A DNA stretch of 55,437 bases. Origin: Gammaproteobacteria bacterium. GTDB lineage: Bacteria; Pseudomonadota; Gammaproteobacteria; Enterobacterales; Alteromonadaceae. The stretch covers positions 1-55,437 of the forward strand of contig JAAFAI010000030.1 in assembly GCA_018222405.1 (NCBI GenBank), read 5' to 3'. This document shows, one piece after another, positions 7,329-17,100 of this stretch. Positions within the stretch are counted from its first letter, which is position 1; each line of letters begins with the position of its first letter. The translations under genes and the position numbers were made by a program. The notes under the pieces are model-generated. The model searched no databases. It was not told the DNA's origin and worked only from the letters and a program-made list of their open reading frames with translations.

Positions 7329-8381
7329 TTGAGTAAACTGGTAAGTAATGAAGTCGTGCTGGAACCGGAAGACAATAAACGGTTATCCAGCCTGTGCGGC
7401 CCGTTCGACGATAATATCAAGCAAATTGAGCGTCGACTGGGCGTCGAAATCACCTACCGCAACAACTTTTTTAAGATTGTTGGCGAGCCTCAGCAAACCA
7501 AAGGGGCCGGTGAGTTACTGAAGTTACTGTACATCGAGACGCAGCCTATTAAAGGACTCATCCCGGATTTACCGCCCGAGCAGGTTCACCTTGCCATTCA
7601 GGAAGCCAATTGCCTGGAACGCGAGGAATCCGGTCAGTACGGCAAGGAAATCAATATCAAGACCAAGCGTGGCGTTATTAAACCGCGTAATCCTCATCAG
7701 GCACAGTATGTGGCCAATGTGGTTAATCACGATATTACCTTTGGTATTGGCCCGGCAGGTACCGGTAAAACCTACCTTGCGGTTGCCTGCGCTGTAGATG
7801 CGCTTGAACGCCAGGAAGTGCGCCGTATTCTGCTAACCCGCCCGGCGGTTGAAGCCGGTGAAAAACTCGGTTTTTTACCCGGCGATTTATCTCAGAAGGT
7901 CGACCCTTATCTGCGCCCGCTTTACGATGCCCTGTTTGAAATGATGGGCTTCGAGAAAGTGGAAAAACTTATGGAGCGTAATGTTATTGAAGTCGCTCCG
8001 CTGGCCTATATGCGTGGCCGTACGCTCAATGATGCCTTTATCATTCTTGATGAGAGCCAGAATACCACCGTAGAACAAATGAAAATGTTCTTAACCCGTA
8101 TTGGCTTTAACTCTCAGGCGGTTATCACCGGTGATATTACCCAGGTAGATTTACCGCGCGGCGCGCGCTCTGGCCTGCGCCATGCCATTAATGTGTTACA
8201 GGATGTGAAGGATATTTCGTTTAATTTCTTTACCGCTGGCGACGTGGTTCGTCACCCGGTTGTTGCACGCATTGTGCAGGCTTATGAAGATTACGACGCC
8301 GAGCAGGAGCGCATCCGGATTGCTAAAAAAGCAGCCCAGGAACAGGAAAAGCAAGACAAATCCGACGAGAGTGATGACTAA
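7329..8381 (+). CDS. ybeZ: PhoH-family ATPase YbeZ
   Basis: 350 residues. An N-terminal KH-like region (residues 25-75) precedes a P-loop ATPase with Walker A GPAGTGKT (141-148) and Walker B FIILDESQN. PhoH-like proteins partner the endoribonuclease YbeY in rRNA processing and RNA quality control. The start is TTG 7329, 16 bases after miaB, with GAGG upstream; no ATG is placed well for the family N-terminus. The C-terminus is rich in charged residues. Its stop codon abuts the ybeY start. Confidence 0.95.
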   Translation: MSKLVSNEVVLEPEDNKRLSSLCGPFDDNIKQIERRLGVEITYRNNFFKIVGEPQQTKGAGELLKLLYIETQPIKGLIPDLPPEQVHLAIQEANCLEREESGQYGKEINIKTKRGVIKPRNPHQAQYVANVVNHDITFGIGPAGTGKTYLAVACAVDALERQEVRRILLTRPAVEAGEKLGFLPGDLSQKVDPYLRPLYDALFEMMGFEKVEKLMERNVIEVAPLAYMRGRTLNDAFIILDESQNTTVEQMKMFLTRIGFNSQAVITGDITQVDLPRGARSGLRHAINVLQDVKDISFNFFTAGDVVRHPVVARIVQAYEDYDAEQERIRIAKKAAQEQEKQDKSDESDD

Positions 8382-8855
8382 GTGAGCGCCATTGTTGATT
8401 ACCAGCAGGCCTATGAGGGTGCCGCTGAACTTATTGCTTCTATTCCGGACGAAGCCCAGCTCACCGCGTGGGCTTCGTTGGTTCTGAACCACCTGGAAAC
8501 AGGCGAAAAAGAACTCACCGTACGGTTTGTTGATAGCGACGAGTCGCAATCGCTTAACCACGAGTACCGCGGTAAAGATAAGCCTACCAATGTGCTGTCT
8601 TTTCCCTTTGAGTGTCCGCCGGAAGTGCCGCTTAACCTGCTTGGCGATCTGGTGGTTTGTGTGCCGGTGATCGCTGCAGAAGCTGCTGAGCAGAACAAAG
8701 CGATTGGCGATCATTATGCCCATATGATCATTCACGGCACCCTGCATTTACTGGGATTCGATCATATTGAAGACGATGAAGCGCAGGCTATGGAGCAACT
8801 TGAAATTGACCTGTTAGCCAAATTATCCATTGACGACCCGTACCAAGACGATTAA
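8382..8855 (+). CDS. ybeY: endoribonuclease YbeY (rRNA maturation factor)
   Basis: 157 residues, normal for the family. The metal site H-x3-H-x5-H is complete: His118, His122 and His128 in HGTLHLLGFDH. YbeY acts in 16S rRNA 3'-end maturation and ribosome quality control, with YbeZ. The GTG start follows the ybeZ stop directly (TAA-GTG), so translation is probably coupled. Confidence 0.96.
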   Translation: MSAIVDYQQAYEGAAELIASIPDEAQLTAWASLVLNHLETGEKELTVRFVDSDESQSLNHEYRGKDKPTNVLSFPFECPPEVPLNLLGDLVVCVPVIAAEAAEQNKAIGDHYAHMIIHGTLHLLGFDHIEDDEAQAMEQLEIDLLAKLSIDDPYQDD

Positions 8856-8955
8856 CTTTGCAAAAGACGCAGGCGCTTTTTCATTGTTCATACGGGCTCC
8901 AAAGCCAATAATAAACAAGAAACAGACCCTATAACGCTAATTAGACACGGACATT

Positions 8956-9819
8956 ATGAGCGACGATAACCCCCACTCTACCAACGGCTCCTCGGGAAAA
9001 AGCTGGTTTGATAAACTGAAGCTTTCATTCTCCGGAGAGCCGCAAAGTAAAGAAGACCTGGTTGAGGTCATCACCGAAGCCGAACAGCGCGAGCTGATCG
9101 ACCCCCAAACCAGAGAAATGATCGAAGGCGTTATTGGCGTCAACGAAATGCGGGTAAGGGACATCATGATCCCACGCGCTCAGATGGTTACCATCGACAT
9201 CGACCAGCCGGTTGAAGAATTTCTGCCTGTCATGCTCGACAGTGCTCACTCCAGATTCCCCGTTATTAACGAAGATAAAGACCATATCGAAGGCATCTTA
9301 TTAGCCAAGGATCTGCTTCGTTACGCGTTTATTAATAACGATGATCAGGCTTTCCATTTACGGGATGTGTTACGTCCGGCGGTTATCGTTCCGGAGAGTA
9401 AACGGGTTGACGTATTGCTTAAGGAGTTCCGCCAGCAGCGTTATCACATGGCCATTGTGGTAGACGAATACGGTGGTGTATCCGGTCTGGTGACCATCGA
9501 GGATATTCTTGAGCTTATCGTTGGTGAGATTGAAGACGAATACGATCTGGAGGAAGATGGCACCGATGATATCCGTCCGCTTAACAAGTATACGTATTCG
9601 GTTAAAGCGCTGGTACCGGTGGATGAATTTAACCGCTTCTTCGAAACCAAATTCAGTGAAGAAGAAGCCGATACTATTGGCGGCATCGTATTAAAGGCTT
9701 TTGGCCATATGCCTGCCACCAGTGATGAAATCACTATTGATAATATCCAGTTTAAAATTACCAACTCGGATAAACGCCGGTTGATGCAACTGAAAGTGAC
9801 CCTGCCAGACCTGGAGTAA
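8956..9819 (+). CDS. corC: CorC/YbeX CBS-domain protein
   Basis: 287 residues. After an acidic N-terminus come two CBS domains (about 65-190; VRDIMIPRAQMV opens the first) and a C-terminal CorC/HlyC domain ending in RRLMQLKVTLP. Called CorC for a supposed role in Mg2+/Co2+ efflux; the E. coli homologue YbeX is also linked to ribosome biogenesis, in keeping with its place between ybeY and lnt. There are 100 bases between ybeY and this gene with no clear terminator. Confidence 0.93.
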   Translation: MSDDNPHSTNGSSGKSWFDKLKLSFSGEPQSKEDLVEVITEAEQRELIDPQTREMIEGVIGVNEMRVRDIMIPRAQMVTIDIDQPVEEFLPVMLDSAHSRFPVINEDKDHIEGILLAKDLLRYAFINNDDQAFHLRDVLRPAVIVPESKRVDVLLKEFRQQRYHMAIVVDEYGGVSGLVTIEDILELIVGEIEDEYDLEEDGTDDIRPLNKYTYSVKALVPVDEFNRFFETKFSEEEADTIGGIVLKAFGHMPATSDEITIDNIQFKITNSDKRRLMQLKVTLPDLE

Positions 9820-9824
9820 TTGGC

Positions 9825-11348
9825 TTGAGAAAGTGGCTTCCTTTAGTGCTGGTGTTATTGGCCGGCACGTCGTTAACTATGGCCTATGCTCCTTTCGATT
9901 TATGGCTGATCACGCCTGTCGCTCTGGTGGTTGCGCTACGTCAGTTACTGCTCACTGATACCCCTAAAAATGCCTTCTGGCTGGGCTGGACCTTTGGTCT
10001 GGGCTGGTTTGGTGCCGGGATCAGTTGGGTACACGTGAGTATTGCTGACTTTGGTGGCATGCCACTCATCGCTTCAGTGCTGATGATGTTTTTATTAAGT
10101 GCGTACCTGGCGTTGTTTCCCGCGTTCAGTTTTTACGTTGCCAAACGGTGGGTCAAACCTGCCCTGTTGCCGCTGCTGCTCCCTGCTATCTGGTTTATCG
10201 CAGAGTGGCTCAGAAGCTGGTTGCTGAGCGGGTTTCCGTGGTTATCCTTAGGGTACAGTCAGCTCGATAGCCCGTTGTCTGGGTGGCTGCCCGTGCTGGG
10301 CGAAACCGGTATGACCTGGTTATTGATGACCATGGTCAGCGCGTTAGCCGTGGCCACCCTGACTAAACGATTTTTACAGGCCATTGCCATTACCGGTTCG
10401 GTGACTATTGCAGCCCTGCTGTTAAATACAGTTAGCTGGGTTGAGCCCCAACAGCCGGTTTCTATTGGCATGGCGCAGGGTAACATTGCGCAGTCTTTGC
10501 GTTGGGTCCCGGAGCAGGACGCACCGACCATGAACACCTACCGGGAGCTTACTAACCTGGTGTGGGATAATGATGTGATCATCTGGCCCGAAGCCGCTAT
10601 TCCCAAACTGGAGATGCTGGCCCAGGATTTTATAACTGACATGAACGCCGAGGCGGCCCGCTACGATACGGCCATCATTACCGGTGTGGTGAACTATAAT
10701 TTTGAAAGTCAGGAAGCCTGGAACAATCTGATTGTACTGGGTAAATCCCATGCTAACGACGAACAGGGCCATTACCGTTATTTTCACGGCAACCGCTATG
10801 CCAAGCACCACTTGTTACCGATTGGCGAGTTTGTGCCTTTTGAGGATTTATTACGGCCGCTGGCTCCCCTTTTCGACCTGCCCATGTCATCGTTTAGCCG
10901 TGGCGATTTTCAACAACCCAACCTGCTGGCCAACGGCCTGCATCTGGCCCCGGCCATTTGTTTTGAAATTGCCTTTCCGCGTCAGGTAAGAGCTAACCTT
11001 TACGCCGACACTGATTTTATTATTACCGTGAGCAACGACGCCTGGTTTGGTCGCTCTCACGGCCCTGCTCAGCATTTACAAATTGCCCGTATGCGGGCCA
11101 AAGAGCTGGGCATTGGCGTGATCCGCTCAACCAACAACGGTATATCGGCCTTTATCGACCATCAGGGTAAGGTGGTTGCGCAGTTGCCGCAGTTTGAAAC
11201 TGCTGCTCTATCAGCCAAGTTACCAACCGTTTCCGGCACTACGCCTTATCGTCGCTGGGGCGATTTCCCGCAGTGGATGTTAACCGGTTTAATCGGGCTG
11301 GCTTTCCTCATTTTTAAACTGCGCGAGCGCGGTGCTCAGAGCAACTGA
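9825..11348 (+). CDS. lnt: apolipoprotein N-acyltransferase Lnt
   Basis: 507 residues. About seven N-terminal membrane segments (1-205) are followed by a periplasmic nitrilase-fold domain with the catalytic triad Glu256 (WPEAAIP), Lys326 (YAKHHLLPIGEFVP) and Cys378 (APAICFEIAFP), and a last transmembrane helix near 485-500. It transfers the third acyl chain to the N-terminal Cys of lipoproteins. Start TTG 9825 lies five bases after the corC stop, with GGAG overlapping that stop; the residues that follow (RKWLPLVLVLLAG) fit the family. Many lipoproteins in this window are presumably substrates. Confidence 0.96.
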   Translation: MRKWLPLVLVLLAGTSLTMAYAPFDLWLITPVALVVALRQLLLTDTPKNAFWLGWTFGLGWFGAGISWVHVSIADFGGMPLIASVLMMFLLSAYLALFPAFSFYVAKRWVKPALLPLLLPAIWFIAEWLRSWLLSGFPWLSLGYSQLDSPLSGWLPVLGETGMTWLLMTMVSALAVATLTKRFLQAIAITGSVTIAALLLNTVSWVEPQQPVSIGMAQGNIAQSLRWVPEQDAPTMNTYRELTNLVWDNDVIIWPEAAIPKLEMLAQDFITDMNAEAARYDTAIITGVVNYNFESQEAWNNLIVLGKSHANDEQGHYRYFHGNRYAKHHLLPIGEFVPFEDLLRPLAPLFDLPMSSFSRGDFQQPNLLANGLHLAPAICFEIAFPRQVRANLYADTDFIITVSNDAWFGRSHGPAQHLQIARMRAKELGIGVIRSTNNGISAFIDHQGKVVAQLPQFETAALSAKLPTVSGTTPYRRWGDFPQWMLTGLIGLAFLIFKLRERGAQSN

Positions 11349-11450
11349 GATTTCCTCGCTCAATAGCGCCGCTTAGTCGCGATTAACCTATACCTTGCGC
11401 TGGCTAACTGCTAGTTTTGTACCTTGAGCTTTAATATTCCAGGGTATTCA

Positions 11451-12725
11451 ATGAAAACGATAATAACACTCCTTGCACTGACGCTTGGCGCTTCTGCCGC
11501 GTATGCTAAAACCACAGTACTGACCGCCGACCGGATGATCGATGTCGAAAATGGTAAGCTGATCACTAATGCTGTGGTGGTCATGGAAGACAATACCATT
11601 GTGGCAGCCGGTACCAGGCGTTCGGTAACCATCCCTTCTGACGCCGACGTGATGGAACTGGGCGATTACACGCTCATGCCCGGACTAATGGATATGCACG
11701 TACACCTCACCTCTGACGCCACCAAACACGGCTATAAACGTCTGGCTGATTCTTTACCGCGTGTCACGCTGACCGGTGTAAAACATGCCAAAGCCACGCT
11801 TATGGCTGGCTTTACCACAGTGCGTAACGTTGGCGCCCCCGGCTTTGCCGATGTAGCCTTAAGAGATGCCATTAACGATGGCGACATACAAGGTCCACGG
11901 ATGTTTGTATCAGGCCCTTCACTGGGCGTAACCGGCGGGCACTGCGACAATAACCTGCTACCTTATGAATTTCATACAGTGAGTGAAGGCGTAGCAGACG
12001 GCCCCTGGGCTGTTCGCGAAATTGTGCGTCGCAACATTAAATACGGCGCTACGGTAATTAAATTCTGTGGCACCGGCGGCGTATTATCAAAAGGCACCAA
12101 AGTGGGAGTGCAGCAATACACCTTCGAAGAAATGCAGGCGCTGGTAGACGAAGCCCACATGCGCGGCTTAACCGTTGCCACCCATGCACACGGTACCAGC
12201 GGCATTAAAACAGCCATTAAGGCCGGTGTGGACTCGGTAGAACATGTTAGCTTACTGGATGAGGAAGGCATAGAGCTGGCGCTCAAACATGGCACTTACT
12301 TCTCGATGGATATTTACGTTACCGAGTATATTTTGGGTGAAGGCGAAAAAGCCGGCATCTTAGAAGAAAGCCTTGCTAAAGAGCGTATTGTGGGCAAGCG
12401 TCAGCGTGAGAACTTCCAGAAAGCGGTGAAAGCCGGGGTGAAGATGGTGTTTGGTTCGGATGCCGGGGTTTACCCTCACGGTGACAATGGTAAGCAATTT
12501 GCCCGCATGGTGCGCTTTGGCATGACCCCAATGCAGGCTATCCAGGCGGCCACCATTCATCCGGCCACGCTGCTTAAACAGCAGGAAACTCTGGGTAGTA
12601 TCAGTGCCGGTAAAAAAGCCGATATTGTAGGCGTAAAAGGTAACCCGCTGGATGATATTTCGCTGCTCGAAAACGTTGGCCTGGTGGTTAAAGATGGCCA
12701 TATTGTAAAATCTGTAGCGATGTAA
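11451..12725 (+). CDS. secreted metal-dependent amidohydrolase (imidazolonepropionase / Xaa-Pro dipeptidase-like)
   Basis: 424 residues with a signal peptide (MKTIITLLALTLGASAAYA) and an amidohydrolase-superfamily barrel. Metal ligands visible: HxH in DMHVHL (83, 85), Lys204 in VIKFCGTGG (possible carbamylated bridging lysine), His245 and His247 in THAHG, and Asp in FGSDAGVYPHG. This family is common in Alteromonadales and is usually described as periplasmic dipeptidase or arginine/lysine carboxypeptidase-like; the substrate is not evident. A TTG farther upstream is in frame, but ATG 11451 has AGGG at a good distance and starts the signal peptide. A strong terminator follows. Confidence 0.87.
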   Translation: MKTIITLLALTLGASAAYAKTTVLTADRMIDVENGKLITNAVVVMEDNTIVAAGTRRSVTIPSDADVMELGDYTLMPGLMDMHVHLTSDATKHGYKRLADSLPRVTLTGVKHAKATLMAGFTTVRNVGAPGFADVALRDAINDGDIQGPRMFVSGPSLGVTGGHCDNNLLPYEFHTVSEGVADGPWAVREIVRRNIKYGATVIKFCGTGGVLSKGTKVGVQQYTFEEMQALVDEAHMRGLTVATHAHGTSGIKTAIKAGVDSVEHVSLLDEEGIELALKHGTYFSMDIYVTEYILGEGEKAGILEESLAKERIVGKRQRENFQKAVKAGVKMVFGSDAGVYPHGDNGKQFARMVRFGMTPMQAIQAATIHPATLLKQQETLGSISAGKKADIVGVKGNPLDDISLLENVGLVVKDGHIVKSVAM

Positions 12726-12748
12726 CCTGTTAATTTTAAATTGATTTT

Positions 12749-12782
12749 AAAAAATCCCGCTAAAAAAAGCGGGATTTTTTTT
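12749..12782 (+). terminator. rho-independent terminator after the amidohydrolase gene
   Basis: AAAATCCCGCT, loop of A residues, AGCGGGATTTT and a run of T. It isolates ibpA from upstream transcription. Confidence 0.93.
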
Positions 12783-12792
12783 ATGGCCGCTA

Positions 12793-12817
12793 TTGAAAAA
12801 GAACCATCTGCACATAT
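12793..12817 (+). promoter_or_regulatory. candidate sigma-32 heat-shock promoter of ibpA
   Basis: TTGAAA (12793-12798) and GCACATAT (12810-12817), separated by 11 bases, resemble the sigma-32 consensus CTTGAAA / CCCCATnT. It lies directly after the preceding terminator and about 110 bases before the ibpA start, leaving room for the structured leader. Confidence 0.6.
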
Positions 12818-12855
12818 CTCTTTTACTGTCGGGGCTTAAAGATAAGGCCGACACA

Positions 12856-12920
12856 ACCATCGCCGCTAAGCGGGATGGTGTTAAACCTAATTATTACATA
12901 TTGCTTAATTGCGAGGATAT
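12856..12920 (+). promoter_or_regulatory. ROSE-like RNA thermometer in the ibpA leader
   Basis: Two hairpins are visible. The first is ACCATC-G-CCGC, loop TAA, GCGG-GATGGT (12856-12879). The second sequesters the Shine-Dalgarno: ATATTGCTT (12898-12906) pairs with GAGGATAT (12913-12920), with G12903 unpaired opposite the SD. TTGCT opposite AGGA with a bulged G is the UYGCU signature of ROSE elements. Melting of the second hairpin at high temperature would free the SD. Confidence 0.8.
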
Positions 12921-12924
12921 GACT

Positions 12925-13380
12925 ATGCGTACTATCGATCTATCTCCACTTTACCGTTCTTTTATTGGTTTTGACCGTTTGGCATCCATGATTGATGCAG
13001 CTTCTCAAAACGGTAATCAAGCCACCTATCCGCCTTACAACATTGAGTTACTGGGCGAAGACAAATACCGAATCAGCATGGCCGTAGCCGGCTTCAGCAA
13101 AGACGATGTGACCATCGAAGTGCTGGAAAACGCGCTGACTGTGGCCGGTAAAAAAGAGGCCGAGGAAAGCCAGGATGAGGAACAAAAACGTCAGTTCCTG
13201 CACAAAGGCATTTCTGAGCGCAATTTTGAACGTAAATTCCACTTAGGCGACCACGTGAAAGTAACCGGCGCTAACCTGGAACACGGGCTACTCAATATCG
13301 ACCTGGAGCGTGAAATCCCGGAAGAGAAAAAGCCCCGCCAAATTGAAATTGGCAGTGCATTACTGGAAAACAAACAGTAA
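12925..13380 (+). CDS. ibpA: small heat-shock protein IbpA (Hsp20 family)
   Basis: 151 residues. The N-terminus MRTIDLSPLYRSFIGFDRL matches the IbpA/IbpB start closely. The alpha-crystallin domain (about 36-128) contains YRISMAVAGFSKDDVTIEV and GLLNIDLEREIPEE; the C-terminal tail contains the IEI form of the I-x-I motif. This ATP-independent chaperone binds aggregating proteins. ATG 12919 lies inside the SD stem and is too close to GAGGA; ATG 12925 is correctly spaced and matches the family. The tail is a little longer than in E. coli. Confidence 0.95.
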   Translation: MRTIDLSPLYRSFIGFDRLASMIDAASQNGNQATYPPYNIELLGEDKYRISMAVAGFSKDDVTIEVLENALTVAGKKEAEESQDEEQKRQFLHKGISERNFERKFHLGDHVKVTGANLEHGLLNIDLEREIPEEKKPRQIEIGSALLENKQ

Positions 13381-13404
13381 ACACTAAGACATTATCTCCC
13401 TGGG

Positions 13405-13431
13405 AAGCGGCGCTAAATGCGCCGCTTTTTT
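13405..13431 (+). terminator. rho-independent terminator of ibpA
   Basis: AGCGGCGC, loop TAAAT, GCGCCGCT followed by TTTTTA, 25 bases after the ibpA stop. Confidence 0.93.
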
Positions 13432-13473
13432 ATTGCTTGCTCACTGGTAGTTTAAATCAGAGTTGACTGGCCG

Positions 13474-13584
13474 CTAATGAAAAAGAGAGTTCTCCCAATT
13501 ATTTATAGCGACATGCAAGTCATAAAAGACTTTATAAGTCACCATAATCGAAATGATAGCTAACATAAAGCCTGCTATTTTCAT
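13474..13584 (-). CDS. 36-residue single-helix membrane peptide
   Basis: The frame begins MKIAGFMLAIISIMVTYKV and ends NWENSLFH. It has one hydrophobic helix (about 4-19). A strong SD, AGGAGA, overlaps the stop codon of the upstream 113-residue gene, and the start lies 13 bases after that stop, so the two are probably one operon. No family recognised. Small size makes chance possible, but the SD is excellent. Confidence 0.55.
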   Translation of the reverse strand: MKIAGFMLAIISIMVTYKVFYDLHVAINNWENSLFH

Positions 13585-13597
13585 CAACGTATCTCCT

Positions 13598-13939
13598 CTA
13601 ACTATTGAGAAACATGATGGTCAACAGCATGCAGCTAACGCCGAAAATAATTGCCAGAGCAACACGGTACATCATAGGGTAATTATTAACAGTCAGAACG
13701 GCACCATAAGCAACGCCGCCTGCTATCCACAGCGCTAAAAGAACGCCAGGAAGAGAGAGTGTAAAGGAGCCTGCAACCAACATTATCCCGCCGACAATAA
13801 GTAGTGTTTCCAAAAACGATGCCAGAAAAGCGATAGAGTTATCAAATTTATCCTTTGGGGTTTTACGGACGTACCAATTAATGAGGAATCCCCCACGGGT
13901 TACGCTATCTAAAATATAATCAGTACGTTCAGTTGTCAT
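13598..13939 (-). CDS. membrane protein of unknown function, 113 residues
   Basis: The N-terminal 30 residues are polar (TTERTDYILDSVTRGGFLINW), then come three hydrophobic segments (about 35-58, 60-82, 91-111). No enzyme motif seen and I do not recognise the family. The SD AAGGAAGAG before ATG 13939 is strong. A 36-residue membrane peptide follows 13 bases downstream. Upstream, an open frame without a normal start codon ends in an ATGA overlap with this gene. Confidence 0.7.
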   Translation of the reverse strand: MTTERTDYILDSVTRGGFLINWYVRKTPKDKFDNSIAFLASFLETLLIVGGIMLVAGSFTLSLPGVLLALWIAGGVAYGAVLTVNNYPMMYRVALAIIFGVSCMLLTIMFLNS

Positions 13940-14115
13940 GATTGCTCTTCCTTGTAGTCGCTAAAAATTACAACTCCCTGATGAGTATAGTCGATTCGAG
14001 ATTTATCTGTTACATAGCCAAGCGTTGATAAAAGAGCGTACAGCCCTAACCCAAAAGGGTCACGTACCCGAGAGACGTTCAGATTTTGCCTCGCTCGATT
14101 TTTGAGAATATAAGG
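13936..14115 (-). other. open reading frame without standard start, overlapping the next gene by ATGA
   Basis: Fifty-nine sense codons lie between two in-frame stops, with protein-like composition (for example SRVRDPFGLGLYALLSTLGY). No ATG, GTG or TTG occurs in frame; only ATT or CTG could start it. Its TGA overlaps the ATG of the 113-residue membrane protein gene. It may be the 3' remnant of a lost upstream gene, an ORF using a rare start, or chance. No homology claimed. Confidence 0.3.
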
Positions 14116-14121
14116 CTAAAT

Positions 14122-17100
14122 CTAATCCGCCTGCAACGACAACTCCACACTGCTCGACTGAGACTGCAGATGCTCCCGACTGTTAAGTAAAAACAGGCGA
14201 CCGGCTTCTATGTGGGCCTGGTTTACCAAGTAGGCTTTAACTCGTTTGCCACGTTCCTGAGCCAGTGCGGCCAGTTCACTCTCGGGAATGGTAATACTGT
14301 CTCGCAAGCGGTTATACATCGATATATGCAGCGCCCGCGTGACCTGCTGTTCGGTAACAGGTTCGTCGTTGTTGTTTTGCAGTTGCGCCCTGATCCGCTG
14401 TTGTTCGTCCTGCACAGAATTCGAAAAAGTTTCGCTAAACAGGGTTTCCAGCGTACTCGCTAACGGCCCCTCAAGGGGCACATTACTGGCAGAGAAGTTA
14501 TTTGGTAAAGCATCTTGCCCACTACGTTCAAGTAACCGCTGGTGTAATTGCGCCACGGCCAGTTCCCGGGCATCGCTCACCGCATCGACTGTGCCCTCAA
14601 TACTTACCCGTAAACCCGGGCGTTTATTCAGCGCTTCGGCCAGCGTGGTGAGGCGTTGTGTAGCTTGTTCATCGAGCGAGTTCTGGCCTGCGGCAAAATC
14701 AACCCGGTTAAGTTCATCCTCACTGCCCACCAGGCTGGCCAGAAAGGTAAACGGTGCGGTCACGGCTTTGGTTATAAGGTTACCCAGGGCGTTTAATATA
14801 ATCGAACCAAAACTGAAATCCGGATTATCCAGATCGCCAGACACCTCAAGACCGAGATCGATCACCCCGTCGTTATCCTGCAGTAACGCAACTGCCAGGC
14901 CCAGTGGCAAACTCAGCGCCTGCTCCGAATCGCTTTTTCTGCCCAGCGTAAGCTGATCAATCACTACGTGATTATCACCATCAAGCTCACTGTTTTGCAC
15001 CTTGTAGCGAACATCCAGCGATAACAGTCCTTTATCGATGTAATACCCCATGTAAGTGCCTGAATAAGGGTTCACCGAGGTAAGTTCAGCGCCCTCAACG
15101 GCAAAGTCCAGATCGAGGAACAGTTCTTCCAGCAATGGGTTAATTTCGCCTTTGAGGGACACCGGTGCATAGCTGTCGATCTTGCCGTTAATAGCAACTT
15201 TCGCAGCACTCCCCGCATTGGAGGTGAGTTGCTCTATGGAACCGTTCAGCGATTCAATACTCGAGGCAAACTGCGGTGTTAAAGACTCATCAGCAAAATA
15301 AGCACTGCCGTTATTAAGATTAATGGCCGCAATGCTGATTGCTAGCGGAGAGCCTTCAGCTTGGCCGGTTTCTGGCGTATTAACAGAGTCTCCTTCAGCG
15401 TCGCCAGTTACTGGCGTATCAACAGAGTCTCCTTCAGTATCGCCGGTTTCCCGCGCTTTGTCAGAAGACGGTTCATTGGCTTCTTCTTCACTTTCACCAC
15501 TGCGTATAATGGCACCGATATTAGTGCGCTTTTGCTCATCGATAAGGATTTTCGCGTAGGGCTCAGTGATATTAATGGCGGCGATATCCAGCGTATTGTT
15601 GTCAAGATTGAAGCGCAGATCGGCTACGTCCAGAGTTTGCCATTTGACTAATGGCTCAAAGTGCAGCCCATCCAGAATCGTCAGGTTGGCAACTGTTGCA
15701 TCACCACTCACCTGCAGTTTTTTGCCGCTCTCCGCTACTTCGTAGCGGGTAGTGACAGACAGCGCCCCTTCCGATAAGGACAAATTGACGAAAGGTGTTA
15801 AATACGGCTGCACTTGTGACAGCGCGATCGCCGAAAGTGTGAGCTCACCAGCCACTGCCTGCGTTGCCAGATCGGCACTGCCGCGAGTGATTAATTCTCC
15901 CTGAGCATTTTCGGGAATAGCCTGAGAGTTCCCGCTGATAGCCAGTGTAACATCATAGTCAACAGGCGTTGAGAAGTGACTGTCTATTTCGCTGGTTGTC
16001 ACCGTTATTGGGTTAACCCGCCAGTACATGCTTTGTGCAACAGCCTTGTCGTGCAGTTGTATATCGCCCTCGGTAATTGCCAGTTTATCGAGCACAACAC
16101 GCCAGGCGGAAGATGCCTCTGACTGCGAGTTATCTTCCGGTTCAGCGTTATTTTGGGCTAACCCTGCAGGCATCAGCAGACTAATTAGATCCAGCCCGTC
16201 ATTGTCGTATACGCCATGGATATAAGGCGCTTTAAGATTCAAGCCAGCAATATCCACCCGCTGCGAATCGGTGTCGAGCTGTATGTCAGATAAACTAAAG
16301 GTATCCAGCGCGATGCGTTGACTGGTTGTGTCAGACAACGCCAGTGAGTGAATGGCCAGCTGGCCGTCATTCGCCCTGAAGCGGAATCCTTGCTCAGTGT
16401 CACTCACCTCATAACCTACTGAGAAATCCAACGTTCCATCGGTTAATCGCGCTTTTATGATGTCATCAGACAATGGCCATAGCGGTGGCAGGGCAAGTTT
16501 TTTAATCACCACTTTACCGGTAAGGGCCAGTGGCGCGAGCTGAAACAGACCATCCACGTACACTGTGCCGCCCTCGGCAGTGGTCACATTTACCTGATAA
16601 AGATTATCCTGGCTGTCTTGTTCTTTGCTTCGTGCGCTATCTGAAATCGTCGCATGGGTATCCAGATTTTCCAGCTCCAGCGCCAGATGCGGATAAACCA
16701 GTTCAGCACCGCTCACCTGATCAAACACCTCCACCTTGCCCTCCGTTAGCCGGAATAAACCGAGCCGCAGGTGCGGGATTGAGCCCTCTGAACTCACCTC
16801 TTCAGGCTCTGCAGTCGCAGATTGAGACTGGATATGTCGAATGATATCTGAAAAATTAAACTCGGTGACCTCTCCGCCATGCTCGCGGGCTAACCTGGCA
16901 TAAGGGCTACTCAAATAGAAATGCTCAAGGGTAGGCGTAAAGGTTAGTAAAGTGCGCCAGAACCCCGCATCGGCCTCCAAAAGAGAAAAACGAATAAAGT
17001 CGCCCCGTTTATCTGCCTCTGCAATGCGAAAATCAGTCACCCGTAAACGTAACAAGAAGGGATTTATCGAAATGGTTTTAACGGTCACTTCACGCCCAAG

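Noticed and set aside
8856..8955. Possible terminator between ybeY and corC
   Set aside because: The apparent stem has a two-base loop and a mismatch.
14288..14956. 222-codon frame on the plus strand
   Set aside because: It lies inside the DUF748 gene in an antisense frame, has no SD and no protein-like domains.
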